Source: Bacteroidales bacterium UBA1077 (lineage in GTDB: Bacteria; Bacteroidota; Bacteroidia; Bacteroidales; UBA932). Taken from it: a DNA stretch of 32,364 bases. Positions 1 to 9,156 of this stretch are shown here, one piece after another. Both the position numbers and the translations under genes were made by a program. The notes beneath the pieces are model-generated. The model had not been told where the DNA came from. It did not search any database and was given only the letters and a program-made list of their open reading frames with translations. Position 1 is the stretch's first letter. Each line of letters starts with the position of its first letter. The stretch is taken from contig DCCQ01000133.1 of assembly GCA_002314195.1 (NCBI GenBank), positions 1 to 32,364 on the forward strand, in the 5' to 3' direction.

Positions 1-155
1 ACTGTCATAAAGTAAACCAAACCGACATAGAACCCAACACCAGAAGAATGCGACTGACATCCCACTCGTGCCAGTTGCATTACATCTTTGTCAATACGCA
101 CTTCTTCGGATGCTTACTGACCACCGGTGGACATCACAACCAGTGCCACTGGCAA

Positions 156-194
156 AAAGAAAAGGGGGTGACCGGTTGGTCATCCCCTTTTGAA
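156..194 (-). terminator. Intrinsic terminator of the GLUG/FN3 lipoprotein gene
   Basis: The arms 160-173 and 180-193 (AAAAGGGGGTGACC / GGTCATCCCCTTTT) pair along their full length with one G-T wobble and a short loop. On the minus strand the hairpin is followed by a T-rich tract. It lies 17 nt past the stop codon of the minus-strand lipoprotein gene. Bases 1-155 contain no convincing gene; short open frames there read through this hairpin. Confidence 0.75.
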
Positions 195-210
195 TATCAG
201 AGTGTTCGGA

Positions 211-2493
211 TTATTTGCCGAAGACAGCTTTGATTACATGTACACCATCTGTGTAGTTTGTGGTTCCATGTACAAAATTAGCGAAGTTGCCTGCGTCAAT
301 TGTGATCCCGTCAACGGTGCCGGATACTTTGATCGGGCTGGTTTCGCCAAGAGTGATGTTCTTTGACTTGCCGTTGAATTTACCGATCACAAGACCTCTT
401 GTGGCCTCGGCTCCACCGGAAATCACGCAATCCACGACGCAACCGTTTCCTGTGTTGTGGGCAGCATTGCCGATGTTTCCGATAAGGCCTCCGATGCCAT
501 CGACGGCAGCCGTGGCGGTCACTTTTCCGAATGCCTTGCAGTTCTCGATGGTGTTGCCTTGTGAGTGGAAACCGCAGAGGCTGCCGATAACACTGGCCTT
601 GTCGCCGGAGTCGAAACTAATCTCTCCTTCGTTTATACAGTTGTCCATGTTGCCGGTGCCTCCTTGAACACCACCTGCGCGCACCTTTACAGTTCCACTG
701 ATGGTAATGTCACCTTTGTTGACACAGTCTTTCGTGCATGTGCTTTGCTTAGCCTCTTTTCCAGGCCATCCTACGATTCCGCCTACCGCAGAGTTGGATT
801 TCGATGCATCAGAGAACACGTTGATCGGACCTTCGTTGGTACATCCTGTAATATTTGACTTGATCTGTCCTGCGGCGTACCAATCACCTCCAGTGATACC
901 TCCAGCCATGAGTACTGCCTCATAACCAGACATTGCTGAGCCACTGCTTGACGCGAGTTTGATGTAAACCTCACCATAGTTGGTACAGTTGGTAATGTCT
1001 CCATTTGATGCACCTACGATACCTCCGATGTCTTGTCTCTTTATGCTCTCGGAGATAGAATCAATAGAGGTGTTCACAAGAGATACCTTGCCTTTGTTCA
1101 CGCAATTCGTCATCGCAAACTGTCCACTTTCGTCATTGCCGCCATAAGCGACGAGACCACCTACGGAAGGAGAGCAATTCTTCACATCGACAATGGTTGA
1201 CGCACCATTGACAAACGAGCATGAGACACTTATCGTTCCTTCATTAGAGCAGTCTTTCATTGTCGCCTTGAGGTATCCGGCGACACCTGCGACGGCCGCA
1301 CCCTTCATTGATGTCTGAGCTGTAACTGTGATGTTGCCGGTGTTGTGGCAATTGGTGATGTTGGCCAGACCTTCCGCGACAATGGCCCCACAGATGACAG
1401 CGTCGTCAAATGAGTCGGCATTCATTGTGATGTTCGCCTTGTTTGTAATGTTGGAGAGTTCGCCCTTGTTCCTTATGGCGATGATTCCGAATTCAGAGTC
1501 CGTCGGAGTGAATGAGCATGACGCGTCAATCACAAGATCCTTGACTGTTCCGACTTCTGTGAATAGAGGAGCGGTTCCTTTCCAGTTCTTGATGCTGTGG
1601 TTGTTACCGTTTAAGATTCCCGGGAATATGGCGCATGTCGGGATTGTTTTCCCTGCAAGGTCGATATCTGCGGTCAGGTTGACAACACTTGTGGCGTCTG
1701 CGGTGGTGAGTTCCTTTCCGTTGAAGAGTTTGACAAACTCATCGGCTGTCGCTATGTCCTTAGGGAACGCGGCCTTTTCAAGTGTGGTGATGTCAAGTGT
1801 CTCGGAGTATTCGGATTCCTTGCCGTCCTTATTGAGAGACTTGGCTCTAACATTATACGCTGTCTTGTCCGTAAGGTCGGAAATCTTCAGGGTGGTCTCC
1901 TCTGTCTCGATTGTCGTCCAGTCAGAAGCGGAAGCAAGTTTGTATTCAACGACATATTTGACGGCATTTACGCATGGATCCCATTTCAAGGTGATAGCAT
2001 CCGCAAGCGGAGTCGCCGTAAGATTAGGAATGCCGACAAAATCAGGTTTTACGAAACCGTAGCCGAGCACAAGTTGAACAGGTTCGTTGTCTTGAGTGAT
2101 ATATACCCAGTCAGAGAATACGGATCTTGGATAGTTGGCTCTGACTCTGATATAGTACTGGCTGAATTTTTTCAGACCGGTGAAAGTCGTGGCGTTTTTG
2201 ACTTTTACCTTTTCGTCGCTGTAGATGATTGTGTGAGAGACGCTGTTGTCGTAGTTGTCACCATTGTTGAGCTCTGTGGTGAGTTGGACTGTAGTGCTGG
2301 TCGCCCCAGCCTCAATCATGCTGGCGTCGTCCCAGTAGACGGAAATGGATGTTTCCGATGAATTTTCTTCATCATAAGTGAATTCCTTCGGCGCCGGTTT
2401 GGATGAGTCAATGCCAAAGTGCTCTTCTTCTTCACATCCTATAAAAAGAGAAGAAGCCAAGGCTACGGCCGCGAGGGCTTTAATGGATTTCAT
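211..2493 (-). CDS. Surface lipoprotein with fibronectin type III domains and GLUG-like repeats
   Basis: 760 aa. The N-terminus is a lipoprotein signal (KALAAVALASSLFIGC). The mature protein starts CEEEEH, an acidic run after the lipidated Cys of the kind that directs Bacteroidota lipoproteins to the cell surface. Residues about 35-240 look like two fibronectin type III domains (for example 'ITLKWDPCVNAVKYVVEYK' and 'TAYNVRAKSLNKDGKESEYS'). From about residue 270 to 740 there are roughly ten degenerate repeats of 40-50 residues with the pattern GGIxG...NxTNCxNxGxI, like GLUG/beta-helix repeats. There is no catalytic motif, so a binding or adhesion role is likely. It is divergent from the neighbouring phosphodiesterase and SusCD genes and may serve the same locus (inference). 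The ATG at 2493 is chosen because the signal peptide begins there. The exact ligand is unknown. Confidence 0.8.
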   Translation of the reverse strand: MKSIKALAAVALASSLFIGCEEEEHFGIDSSKPAPKEFTYDEENSSETSISVYWDDASMIEAGATSTTVQLTTELNNGDNYDNSVSHTIIYSDEKVKVKNATTFTGLKKFSQYYIRVRANYPRSVFSDWVYITQDNEPVQLVLGYGFVKPDFVGIPNLTATPLADAITLKWDPCVNAVKYVVEYKLASASDWTTIETEETTLKISDLTDKTAYNVRAKSLNKDGKESEYSETLDITTLEKAAFPKDIATADEFVKLFNGKELTTADATSVVNLTADIDLAGKTIPTCAIFPGILNGNNHSIKNWKGTAPLFTEVGTVKDLVIDASCSFTPTDSEFGIIAIRNKGELSNITNKANITMNADSFDDAVICGAIVAEGLANITNCHNTGNITVTAQTSMKGAAVAGVAGYLKATMKDCSNEGTISVSCSFVNGASTIVDVKNCSPSVGGLVAYGGNDESGQFAMTNCVNKGKVSLVNTSIDSISESIKRQDIGGIVGASNGDITNCTNYGEVYIKLASSSGSAMSGYEAVLMAGGITGGDWYAAGQIKSNITGCTNEGPINVFSDASKSNSAVGGIVGWPGKEAKQSTCTKDCVNKGDITISGTVKVRAGGVQGGTGNMDNCINEGEISFDSGDKASVIGSLCGFHSQGNTIENCKAFGKVTATAAVDGIGGLIGNIGNAAHNTGNGCVVDCVISGGAEATRGLVIGKFNGKSKNITLGETSPIKVSGTVDGITIDAGNFANFVHGTTNYTDGVHVIKAVFGK

Positions 2494-2789
2494 ATTTTTC
2501 TTTAGTGATTGTTAGTTGAAAACTGTAAATACTAAAATATTAAGGCTATGCTTCTTAAGCACCCTTAACAACCATCGGATGATGTATGATGTCACTCGAA
2601 AGTGAACTTTATTTTCAGTTTGCCAAGACAAAAATATTCAAGTTAAATGAGAAATGCAAGGTTATTGCCGATTTTTTTGTACTTTTGCAAATGTTTTCAA
2701 ACGTTTTTAGGCGTAAGCCTGAATTTCTCGGTCCAGGTTTACCTATATTATAAAAGGGTATATACGAGCTTGAATATTTGTGTCAAATT
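2494..2789. other. Divergent promoter region (lipoprotein / phosphodiesterase)
   Basis: This 296-bp gap between divergent genes holds no ORF of note. On the plus strand TACTTTTG (2680-2687) fits the Bacteroidota -7 box TAnnTTTG, about 100 nt before the phosphodiesterase start. On the minus strand CAAAAATA (2629-2636) reads TATTTTTG, a -7 candidate for the lipoprotein gene. Neither has a clear -33 TTTG, so both are tentative. Confidence 0.4.
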
Positions 2790-3617
2790 ATGAGAAAAGA
2801 ATTAAGGATTTTATTTGTTATTGTACTGTCCGTATGGACGATGGACTTGTACGCACAGACTCAGGCAGTGCAGTTTTTTGCCCATCGCGCAAGCCGTTTC
2901 GAGTATGACGAGAACACGCTCCCGGCATTCAAGGCTTGTTACGAACATGGTATAAGAGGCTTTGAGACCGACATCAGAATGAGCAAGGACGGACTGCTTG
3001 TTGTAAACCACGATGAGACGTTCGCCAGATTGACTCCATGCTCGGGTGCGGTGGAATCAATGACATCTGATGAAATCCGCAAGTTGACTACATTCCAAGG
3101 CAACAAGATTCTTTTCCTTGATGAGCTTGTGGGCTTCCTTTCAGATAAGGATGGCCTCTATGTTGAGTTTGAAATGAAGGTCAGCCCCGCGTCAAGTTAT
3201 CCTGAGGATCGCCTTCGCGAGTATTGCGACAAACTCTACAAGGCGGTTATGGCCAAGAAGCCGGAGCATTCCACATATCTGTTCACATCCAGCAGCCGGG
3301 ATGCTTTGAATATGATGAGGAAACTTCATCCGGACGCTGATATGCTAATGATTTTCAGCAAGCCTGTTTGTGATGAGACTATCCAGATGGCAGAGGCAAT
3401 GGGAATCAAGCGGATCGGCTGCAACATGAACGGCACCACGCGTTCTATGGTGAAGAAAGCGAAAGAAGCTGGTTTGGCCGTTTCCCTTTGGCCTTCGAGG
3501 ACTCCTGAGGACATCATGCTGGGTGTGTATCTAGGTGCGGAGTATCTCTGCTGCGACAGAGCCATAGAGGTAAAGAGATTTCTGGACGAAAAAGCCCCGT
3601 TTGTGAAATACAAATAG
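2790..3617 (+). CDS. Secreted glycerophosphodiester phosphodiesterase (GDPD family)
   Basis: Likely hydrolyses glycerophosphodiesters to glycerol 3-phosphate and an alcohol, in the periplasm. The family signature is visible near the N-terminus: FAHRASRF...ENTLPAFKACYEHGIRGFETDIRMSKDGLLVVNHDETFARL, which gives the HR pair, the acidic metal ligands (E, D) and the catalytic HD. The later EFEMK motif carries another conserved Glu. The open frame extends to a TTG at 2778, but the ATG at 2790 is preferred because it directly begins a signal peptide (MRKELRILFVIVLSVWTMDLYAQ) with no lipobox. About 275 aa, normal for a bacterial GDPD. It lies 208 bp before susC on the same strand and is probably functionally linked to the phosphoesterase genes downstream. 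Confidence 0.88.
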   Translation: MRKELRILFVIVLSVWTMDLYAQTQAVQFFAHRASRFEYDENTLPAFKACYEHGIRGFETDIRMSKDGLLVVNHDETFARLTPCSGAVESMTSDEIRKLTTFQGNKILFLDELVGFLSDKDGLYVEFEMKVSPASSYPEDRLREYCDKLYKAVMAKKPEHSTYLFTSSSRDALNMMRKLHPDADMLMIFSKPVCDETIQMAEAMGIKRIGCNMNGTTRSMVKKAKEAGLAVSLWPSRTPEDIMLGVYLGAEYLCCDRAIEVKRFLDEKAPFVKYK

Positions 3618-3825
3618 TTTTTGTTAAACGCGCCGTTTGACAAAATCATTGACAGTTACAGATTTAATTTAATAGTACAATAATATTCATCATTAATTTT
3701 AATCATTGATGCGAGGATAAAAGAACCACAATAACCTTGTAAACCATTGGAAATATTGCCGAAGATTTCAGTTTGCCACTGAATCATGAACCTTTTTCGG
3801 TTCTGGTAATTTTTATAGAAATTTT

Positions 3826-6800
3826 ATGACGATTAAAATGAATCACATAATAACCAGTTCTTCTTCTGAAAAGGGGAAGTGCAGACAATTATTATTGCTT
3901 ACGAACGGTTTGATGACGACCGTTATGGCGATTCTTTTGTTTCTGGTGCCATCTAACGTGTCCGCGCAGAAACTCACCGTATCTGGTTTTGTCAAAGAAG
4001 CCGCAACCAATGAGCCTGTCCCCGGGGCGGTCGTAATGGTCAAAGGCACATCTGTTGGTACATCGACTGATGCGAATGGTGCATACACCATCAAGGCTGA
4101 CGCCAACGCCGTCCTTGTCTGCCAGCTTTTCGGTTATAAGACGGTGGAGGTTAATGTCAACAAAAGATCAAACTTGGATATCCTTCTTCAGGAAGACACC
4201 CAGATGCTTGACGCGACCGTTGTGGTCGGTTACGGTACTCTCAAGAAGACTCAGCTTGTAGGAGCCGTCGAGAACTTGTCCGGAGAGGAACTTGAAGGCC
4301 GAACCAATTCCAACGTGACGAGGTCTCTTCAGGGACAGATCCCTGGATTGAACATCGTTCAGGCCGATGGTAAGCCTACCCATCAAGGGTCTATTACCAT
4401 CCGTGGAAACGGAACTTCATACCAGTCAAGGCAAAAGGTTGGTGGCAACGCTAAGGGTGCGAAGCACTCGATCGGTCAGGGCAGCAGTGCCCTTGTCCTC
4501 ATTGATGGAGTTGAGGGAGACCTTACTACCGTGAATCCTGAGGACATCGAGACCGTCGCTGTACTTAAGGATGCGGCTTCCGCAGCTGTTTACGGTGCCA
4601 GAGGTGCTTTCGGTGTTATTCTTGTGACGACCAAAACTCCGAAAACCGACAAGATTTCCGTGAACTACAACGGTTCTGTATCGTTGAACAGAAGAAACAT
4701 CATGTGGGAGGACGAGCTTGTCACGGACGGCCTTCAGTGGCTCGACACTTTTGTTGAGTTCTTCCGGAACGACAAACGCACGCCAACTTCCGCCGGTTCT
4801 TTGCCTGGAAACGTCAATAATAGATCCAATACCTATTCCGAGGCTTATCATGAGGAGTTCCGTCGACGTAAGACTGATCCTACCTATGAGAATTACGGTA
4901 AGATCTATGGTGACGGTAAGGATGTCGGTTTCGGCAGCAACTATGCTTACTATGGGAGCACCAACTGGCTTGACATGTTCTACAAGGACATGAACATGAC
5001 ACAGAACCATAACCTCAGCATCAATGGCGCGTCAGAGAAGGTAAGTTATGCCATCAGCGGACGCTACTATGGACAGGATGGTATCTACAAGCTTGGCAAT
5101 GAGGATTTCAACCAGTTCAACCTTCGCGCCAAGGGTTCCATAAAGATTACCGATTGGCTGAAGCTGACCAATAACACATCTGTGTTCAAACGTAAGTATC
5201 ATCAGCCGATGGTGTCCGGAGGCTCGCAGCCTCTCCTCCGCCAGTTCGAGCATAGGGGACAACCTATCTATCCGGCTTTCAATGAGGATGGCACGCTTAC
5301 ATTCTACGGCGCTTCTTGTATGTACGGCGCGTTCGAGGACGGAAACACGTATCAGGAGAATAATAAACTTGATGTGATCACATCTACGACTCTTGATTTC
5401 GAACCGATCAAGAACATCTTGAAATTCACAGGCGACTTCACCTACAAAGCCATCCGTTCAACTCAGGCGAGAGTCTCTTGCATTCAGAGCGGTTACAGCG
5501 CTCCAGGCGCTTTGGAGAGTTACAATAGCTCATCTTACAAGTCAGACTGGCGTTATAACACTGATTACATCTCCTCTAATATCGTCGGAACATACACTCC
5601 GAAACTTGGAGACAACCATGATTTGAATATCGTGGCCGGATGGAATCTTGAGAAGACGAATTATCGTCGTCTTTACCTTACCAGAAAAGATCTTTTGTAT
5701 CCTTCCATCCCTTCATTTGAACTTATGGCGTCTGATGAGTATGGTGTGGAAGACCGTGGCCATGACAAGAGCATGGTCGGCTTCTTCGGACGTGTGAACT
5801 ACACTCTTCTCAACAGGTACATTGTCGAGGTTGCCGCGCGTTATGATGGCTCTTCATTGTTCCCTTCATATTCACAGTGGGGTTTCTTCCCATCCGCATC
5901 AGTCGGTTGGAGATTGTCGGAGGAGCCTTGGATGGAATGGTCCAAGTCGTGGATGAATAATTTCAAACTTCGCGCGAATGTCGGCTCACTTGGTAACGCC
6001 ACCATCGACCCTTACTCTTTTCTGGAGCTTATGGGTGTGTCAAAATCCTCAAAACTAATCAATGGGGAGAAAGTGCCTTATACAACAGCCGCTTCAATCA
6101 TTCCGGATAATCTTACATGGGAGACCGTCACGACTTACGACGCGGGACTTGACGCTGATTTCTTGAAGAGCCGTCTCTCGATTTCTGCTGACTACTATGT
6201 CCGCGATGTCAATGACATGTTCATTCAGGGTCCGGATCTTCCTGAGGTGCTTGGTGATTCCACACCTAAAGGTAACTACGGCGCTATCCAGACAAAGGGT
6301 TGGGAAGCCACGATCGGCTGGAGAGACTCGTTCAAGCTCGCTGGAAAGGACTTCAACTATAACATAAAGGCCAGCGTCTGGGATTCACGCACTTGGGTGA
6401 AGAAGTACTACAACATTAATGGTGACATCCTCAACTACTATGAGGGCAAGGAACTTGGCGAGATCTGGGGCTTCAGGACAGACGGGTACTTCCTCAGCAA
6501 TGAGGAGGCCAACAACTGGGCGACCGATAAATTCCACAAGAACGGATCCAACTTCAGGGCGTATGCCGGAGACCTTAAATTCATCGACATCAACGGTGAC
6601 GGAAAGATTGACTACGGCAAAGGTACTCTTGACGATCACGGCGATCTAGAGCGCATCGGCAACCAGAGCCCACGTTACTATTTCGGTATCAATCTTGGCG
6701 CTAACTGGAACGGGATCGGCATCAGCGTATTCCTGCAGGGTGTAGGCAAGCGTGACTGGTATCCAAGCTGTGAGTCCGGCTTCTTCTGGGGAATGTACAA

Positions 6801-7260
6801 CCGCCCTTATGGGTATCTTCCTAAGATCCATACCGAAGATGTTGTGCAGGTTGATTACTCTACATCCAATTGGGTTGTCACCAATGCCGCAAGCAAGCCT
6901 TACTTCACTCGTCAGGTGGCATATGCCGCGAACAGAAATGACGGTCCTCTTACATTCGAGAATGACTACTATATGCAGAATGCCGCTTATGTAAGACTTA
7001 AGAACCTCACTGTTGACTACACTTTCCCTAGCAAATTGACAAGGAAGTTCAATGTGGAGAAGCTAAAGATCTACTTCTCCGGCGAGAACCTGCTGACATT
7101 CTCTCCGATTTACAAGCACACAAAGATGTTTGACCCGGAGACTCTTGGCTTCGGAGATTCTGACTTTGGTGACAATGTTGGAGGTCTTAGCGGTGTTGGA
7201 CAGGGATATACCTATCCGATGCTCAAGACATACACCTTCGGTCTGAACATTACTTTCTAA
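3826..7260 (+). CDS. SusC/RagA-family TonB-linked outer membrane transporter
   Basis: 1144 aa. Imports a ligand across the outer membrane with its SusD partner, powered by TonB. Signal peptide ends near residue 48 (FLVPSNVSAQ). Next come a carboxypeptidase-regulatory-like domain (about 50-125; GAVVMVKGTSVGTSTDANGAY), the TonB-box region VVVGYGTLKK, the plug domain with the SusC signature NPEDIETVAVLKDAASAA and VYGARGAFGVILVTTK, and a beta-barrel ending in a terminal Phe (YTFGLNITF). No STN domain or adjacent sigma/anti-sigma pair is present, so regulation is not explained here. The plug carries an extra basic segment (SYQSRQKVGGNAKGAKHSIG, about residues 201-220) where many homologues have a short loop. 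The start could also be the ATG at 3838. Only 21 bp separate it from susD, so the two are surely co-transcribed. Confidence 0.95.
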   Translation: MTIKMNHIITSSSSEKGKCRQLLLLTNGLMTTVMAILLFLVPSNVSAQKLTVSGFVKEAATNEPVPGAVVMVKGTSVGTSTDANGAYTIKADANAVLVCQLFGYKTVEVNVNKRSNLDILLQEDTQMLDATVVVGYGTLKKTQLVGAVENLSGEELEGRTNSNVTRSLQGQIPGLNIVQADGKPTHQGSITIRGNGTSYQSRQKVGGNAKGAKHSIGQGSSALVLIDGVEGDLTTVNPEDIETVAVLKDAASAAVYGARGAFGVILVTTKTPKTDKISVNYNGSVSLNRRNIMWEDELVTDGLQWLDTFVEFFRNDKRTPTSAGSLPGNVNNRSNTYSEAYHEEFRRRKTDPTYENYGKIYGDGKDVGFGSNYAYYGSTNWLDMFYKDMNMTQNHNLSINGASEKVSYAISGRYYGQDGIYKLGNEDFNQFNLRAKGSIKITDWLKLTNNTSVFKRKYHQPMVSGGSQPLLRQFEHRGQPIYPAFNEDGTLTFYGASCMYGAFEDGNTYQENNKLDVITSTTLDFEPIKNILKFTGDFTYKAIRSTQARVSCIQSGYSAPGALESYNSSSYKSDWRYNTDYISSNIVGTYTPKLGDNHDLNIVAGWNLEKTNYRRLYLTRKDLLYPSIPSFELMASDEYGVEDRGHDKSMVGFFGRVNYTLLNRYIVEVAARYDGSSLFPSYSQWGFFPSASVGWRLSEEPWMEWSKSWMNNFKLRANVGSLGNATIDPYSFLELMGVSKSSKLINGEKVPYTTAASIIPDNLTWETVTTYDAGLDADFLKSRLSISADYYVRDVNDMFIQGPDLPEVLGDSTPKGNYGAIQTKGWEATIGWRDSFKLAGKDFNYNIKASVWDSRTWVKKYYNINGDILNYYEGKELGEIWGFRTDGYFLSNEEANNWATDKFHKNGSNFRAYAGDLKFIDINGDGKIDYGKGTLDDHGDLERIGNQSPRYYFGINLGANWNGIGISVFLQGVGKRDWYPSCESGFFWGMYNRPYGYLPKIHTEDVVQVDYSTSNWVVTNAASKPYFTRQVAYAANRNDGPLTFENDYYMQNAAYVRLKNLTVDYTFPSKLTRKFNVEKLKIYFSGENLLTFSPIYKHTKMFDPETLGFGDSDFGDNVGGLSGVGQGYTYPMLKTYTFGLNITF

Positions 7261-7281
7261 TTTGAAGGAATATAAACTCTA

Positions 7282-9138
7282 ATGAAATTTAATATGAAAT
7301 CAAGTATAGCAGTTAAATTACTTTTGGGAGCCGCATCTGTTCTTGCGTTGTCTTCATGCAAGGATTTTCTCACGGCAGATCCGGTAAATAAAATCTCAGC
7401 CGAGAATTTCTTCAGGACTGAAAGTGATTTGAAGATATATTCCAATGGAATGATTGAGGCATATCGCCCAAGCGGAGAGACTATCGGCAAAGGCGATAAT
7501 TATACGGATCTCATCTGCACTCAGACATCTACGGATTTTTATCGTCCTGGAATATGGAACTCTGTCAAGCAGAGTGGCTGGGCTGTCAGTGACTGGAAAG
7601 GCATCCGCAGGGCCAACAAGATGATAGAGGGCATCGAAAAGAACAGGAATCTCTTCAATGATGAGGTCGCCAATCATTATCTTGGTGTCGCCCGCTTCTG
7701 GAGAGCCTACTTCTACTTCTCTAAAGTGAAGACTTTCAGTGATGTCCCGTGGATTGACCATGTTGTCAGCGTTGACGATCCTATCCTTACCGCCGGCAGG
7801 GATGACCGTGAACTTGTGATGCACAATGTTCTTGAGGATTTGAAGTTCGCAAGCGAGAACATGTCCGCCGATTTGAAGACTTATAGTGGCGTGATCAACA
7901 AATATGTCGCATTGGCGTTTATGTCAAGAGTTTGCTTGTATGAGGGGTCTTTCCGTAAGTACCATAAGGTAAACCCGGCGACAAACAACGCATGGTCAGG
8001 ACAGTATGAGTCCTCTGAGGATTTCTTCAACGCCGCTGCCACTGCAGCCAAGTCGGTGATTGACTCCAAAGAGTTCTCTCTTGTAACCGGATCTCCTGTT
8101 TCGGTTGCCGATGGCAAGGAGGTGACTTCTTTGTATGACAACATTTGGAGGAGCACGGATTTCGGCAAATCCAGCGAGTCCATATGGACCGTGGAATATG
8201 AAGGTGGCGACCTAAATGTCTATAACGAGCTTACTTGGGTTGTGAACTCAAGTACATACGACCAGAAGGCCGCCCCGACAAAGAACCTTGTGCGTATGTT
8301 CCTGAATCTTGACGGAACGCCGGCAAAGCCAGATGTGTCTGTGACGAAGGAGTTCGACAATAAGGATTGGCGTCTTTTCAACACTGTTCACGGTCCTGGA
8401 CACCTGTACACGACCTTGGCGGGAGAATCAGTGCTTAAGAAACTGAACTTTACCTATACATTCAGCGGTTATCAGTTCAGGAAATGGAGCCAGGAGAAAG
8501 AGGAAAATTACTCTAAGGGTAAGAACGACAATGATGTTCCTATTCTGCGGTATGCCGAAGTGCTTTTGAACTACGCCGAGGCCAAGGCTGAGCTCGGTCA
8601 GATTGATGAGACCATCTGGAATGAGACTGTAGGTGAGCTCCGCAGGCGCGCAGGTGTCAAGAATGTTTATCCTGCTTCCGCCGGTTATGTCGAGGATGCT
8701 TGGCTGAAATCATACTACGGTGACCCTACTCTCTCAAACACCATGCTTGAGATCAGAAGAGAAAGAGTCACAGAGTTGATCTGTGAGAATCTCCGCTCTT
8801 CGGATCTCAGCCGTTGGGCTTGTCAGGATCTGATAGTGGACAGGGGTACAAACAACAGTGGTTGGATGGGTATCTATGTGACTGCCGATGAGTATAAAAA
8901 CGGTATCCAGTTCAATGGTGAAACTTATACGTTCAACGCATCTAAAGTTTCTCAATTTGCTTATAAAACCGGAACGTCAACCGCAGACCAGAACTTGACT
9001 CTTTCTGAGGGTGACCATGGATATCTTATTTACAATTATAAGCTTGAGTGGAATGACAGGGATTATGTCCGTCCTATTCCATCGACAGCCTTGACAAAGA
9101 ATCCAAATCTCGGCCAGAATTACGGTTGGGAAGATTAA
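7282..9138 (+). CDS. SusD/RagB-family nutrient-binding lipoprotein
   Basis: 618 aa surface lipoprotein that forms the lid of the SusC transporter and captures ligand. The lipobox is VLALSSC with the mature N-terminus CKDFLTADP. SusD hallmarks are visible: the early PVNKISAENFFRTESDLKIY segment, TPR-like helices, the signature RYAEVLLNYAEAKAELGQ, and the C-terminal motif RPIPSTALTKNPNLGQNYGW that ends nearly all family members. It follows susC by 21 bp and precedes the first phosphoesterase by 18 bp, consistent with one operon. The ligand cannot be read from SusD itself; the neighbours suggest a phosphorylated compound. Confidence 0.95.
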   Translation: MKFNMKSSIAVKLLLGAASVLALSSCKDFLTADPVNKISAENFFRTESDLKIYSNGMIEAYRPSGETIGKGDNYTDLICTQTSTDFYRPGIWNSVKQSGWAVSDWKGIRRANKMIEGIEKNRNLFNDEVANHYLGVARFWRAYFYFSKVKTFSDVPWIDHVVSVDDPILTAGRDDRELVMHNVLEDLKFASENMSADLKTYSGVINKYVALAFMSRVCLYEGSFRKYHKVNPATNNAWSGQYESSEDFFNAAATAAKSVIDSKEFSLVTGSPVSVADGKEVTSLYDNIWRSTDFGKSSESIWTVEYEGGDLNVYNELTWVVNSSTYDQKAAPTKNLVRMFLNLDGTPAKPDVSVTKEFDNKDWRLFNTVHGPGHLYTTLAGESVLKKLNFTYTFSGYQFRKWSQEKEENYSKGKNDNDVPILRYAEVLLNYAEAKAELGQIDETIWNETVGELRRRAGVKNVYPASAGYVEDAWLKSYYGDPTLSNTMLEIRRERVTELICENLRSSDLSRWACQDLIVDRGTNNSGWMGIYVTADEYKNGIQFNGETYTFNASKVSQFAYKTGTSTADQNLTLSEGDHGYLIYNYKLEWNDRDYVRPIPSTALTKNPNLGQNYGWED

Positions 9139-9156
9139 AATCTTAAACTATTATAC

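Noticed and set aside
1..155. Possible gene fragment at the left edge
   Set aside because: Short open stretches exist on both strands, but none shows a recognisable motif, and the plus-strand frame runs through the terminator into the lipoprotein gene.
3788..3803. Small hairpin (GAACC/GGTTC) ahead of susC
   Set aside because: Only five base pairs, and the T-rich stretch is not adjacent. Not enough to call a terminator or regulator. A near -7 box (TAACCTTG, 3732-3739) also has one mismatch and no good -33.
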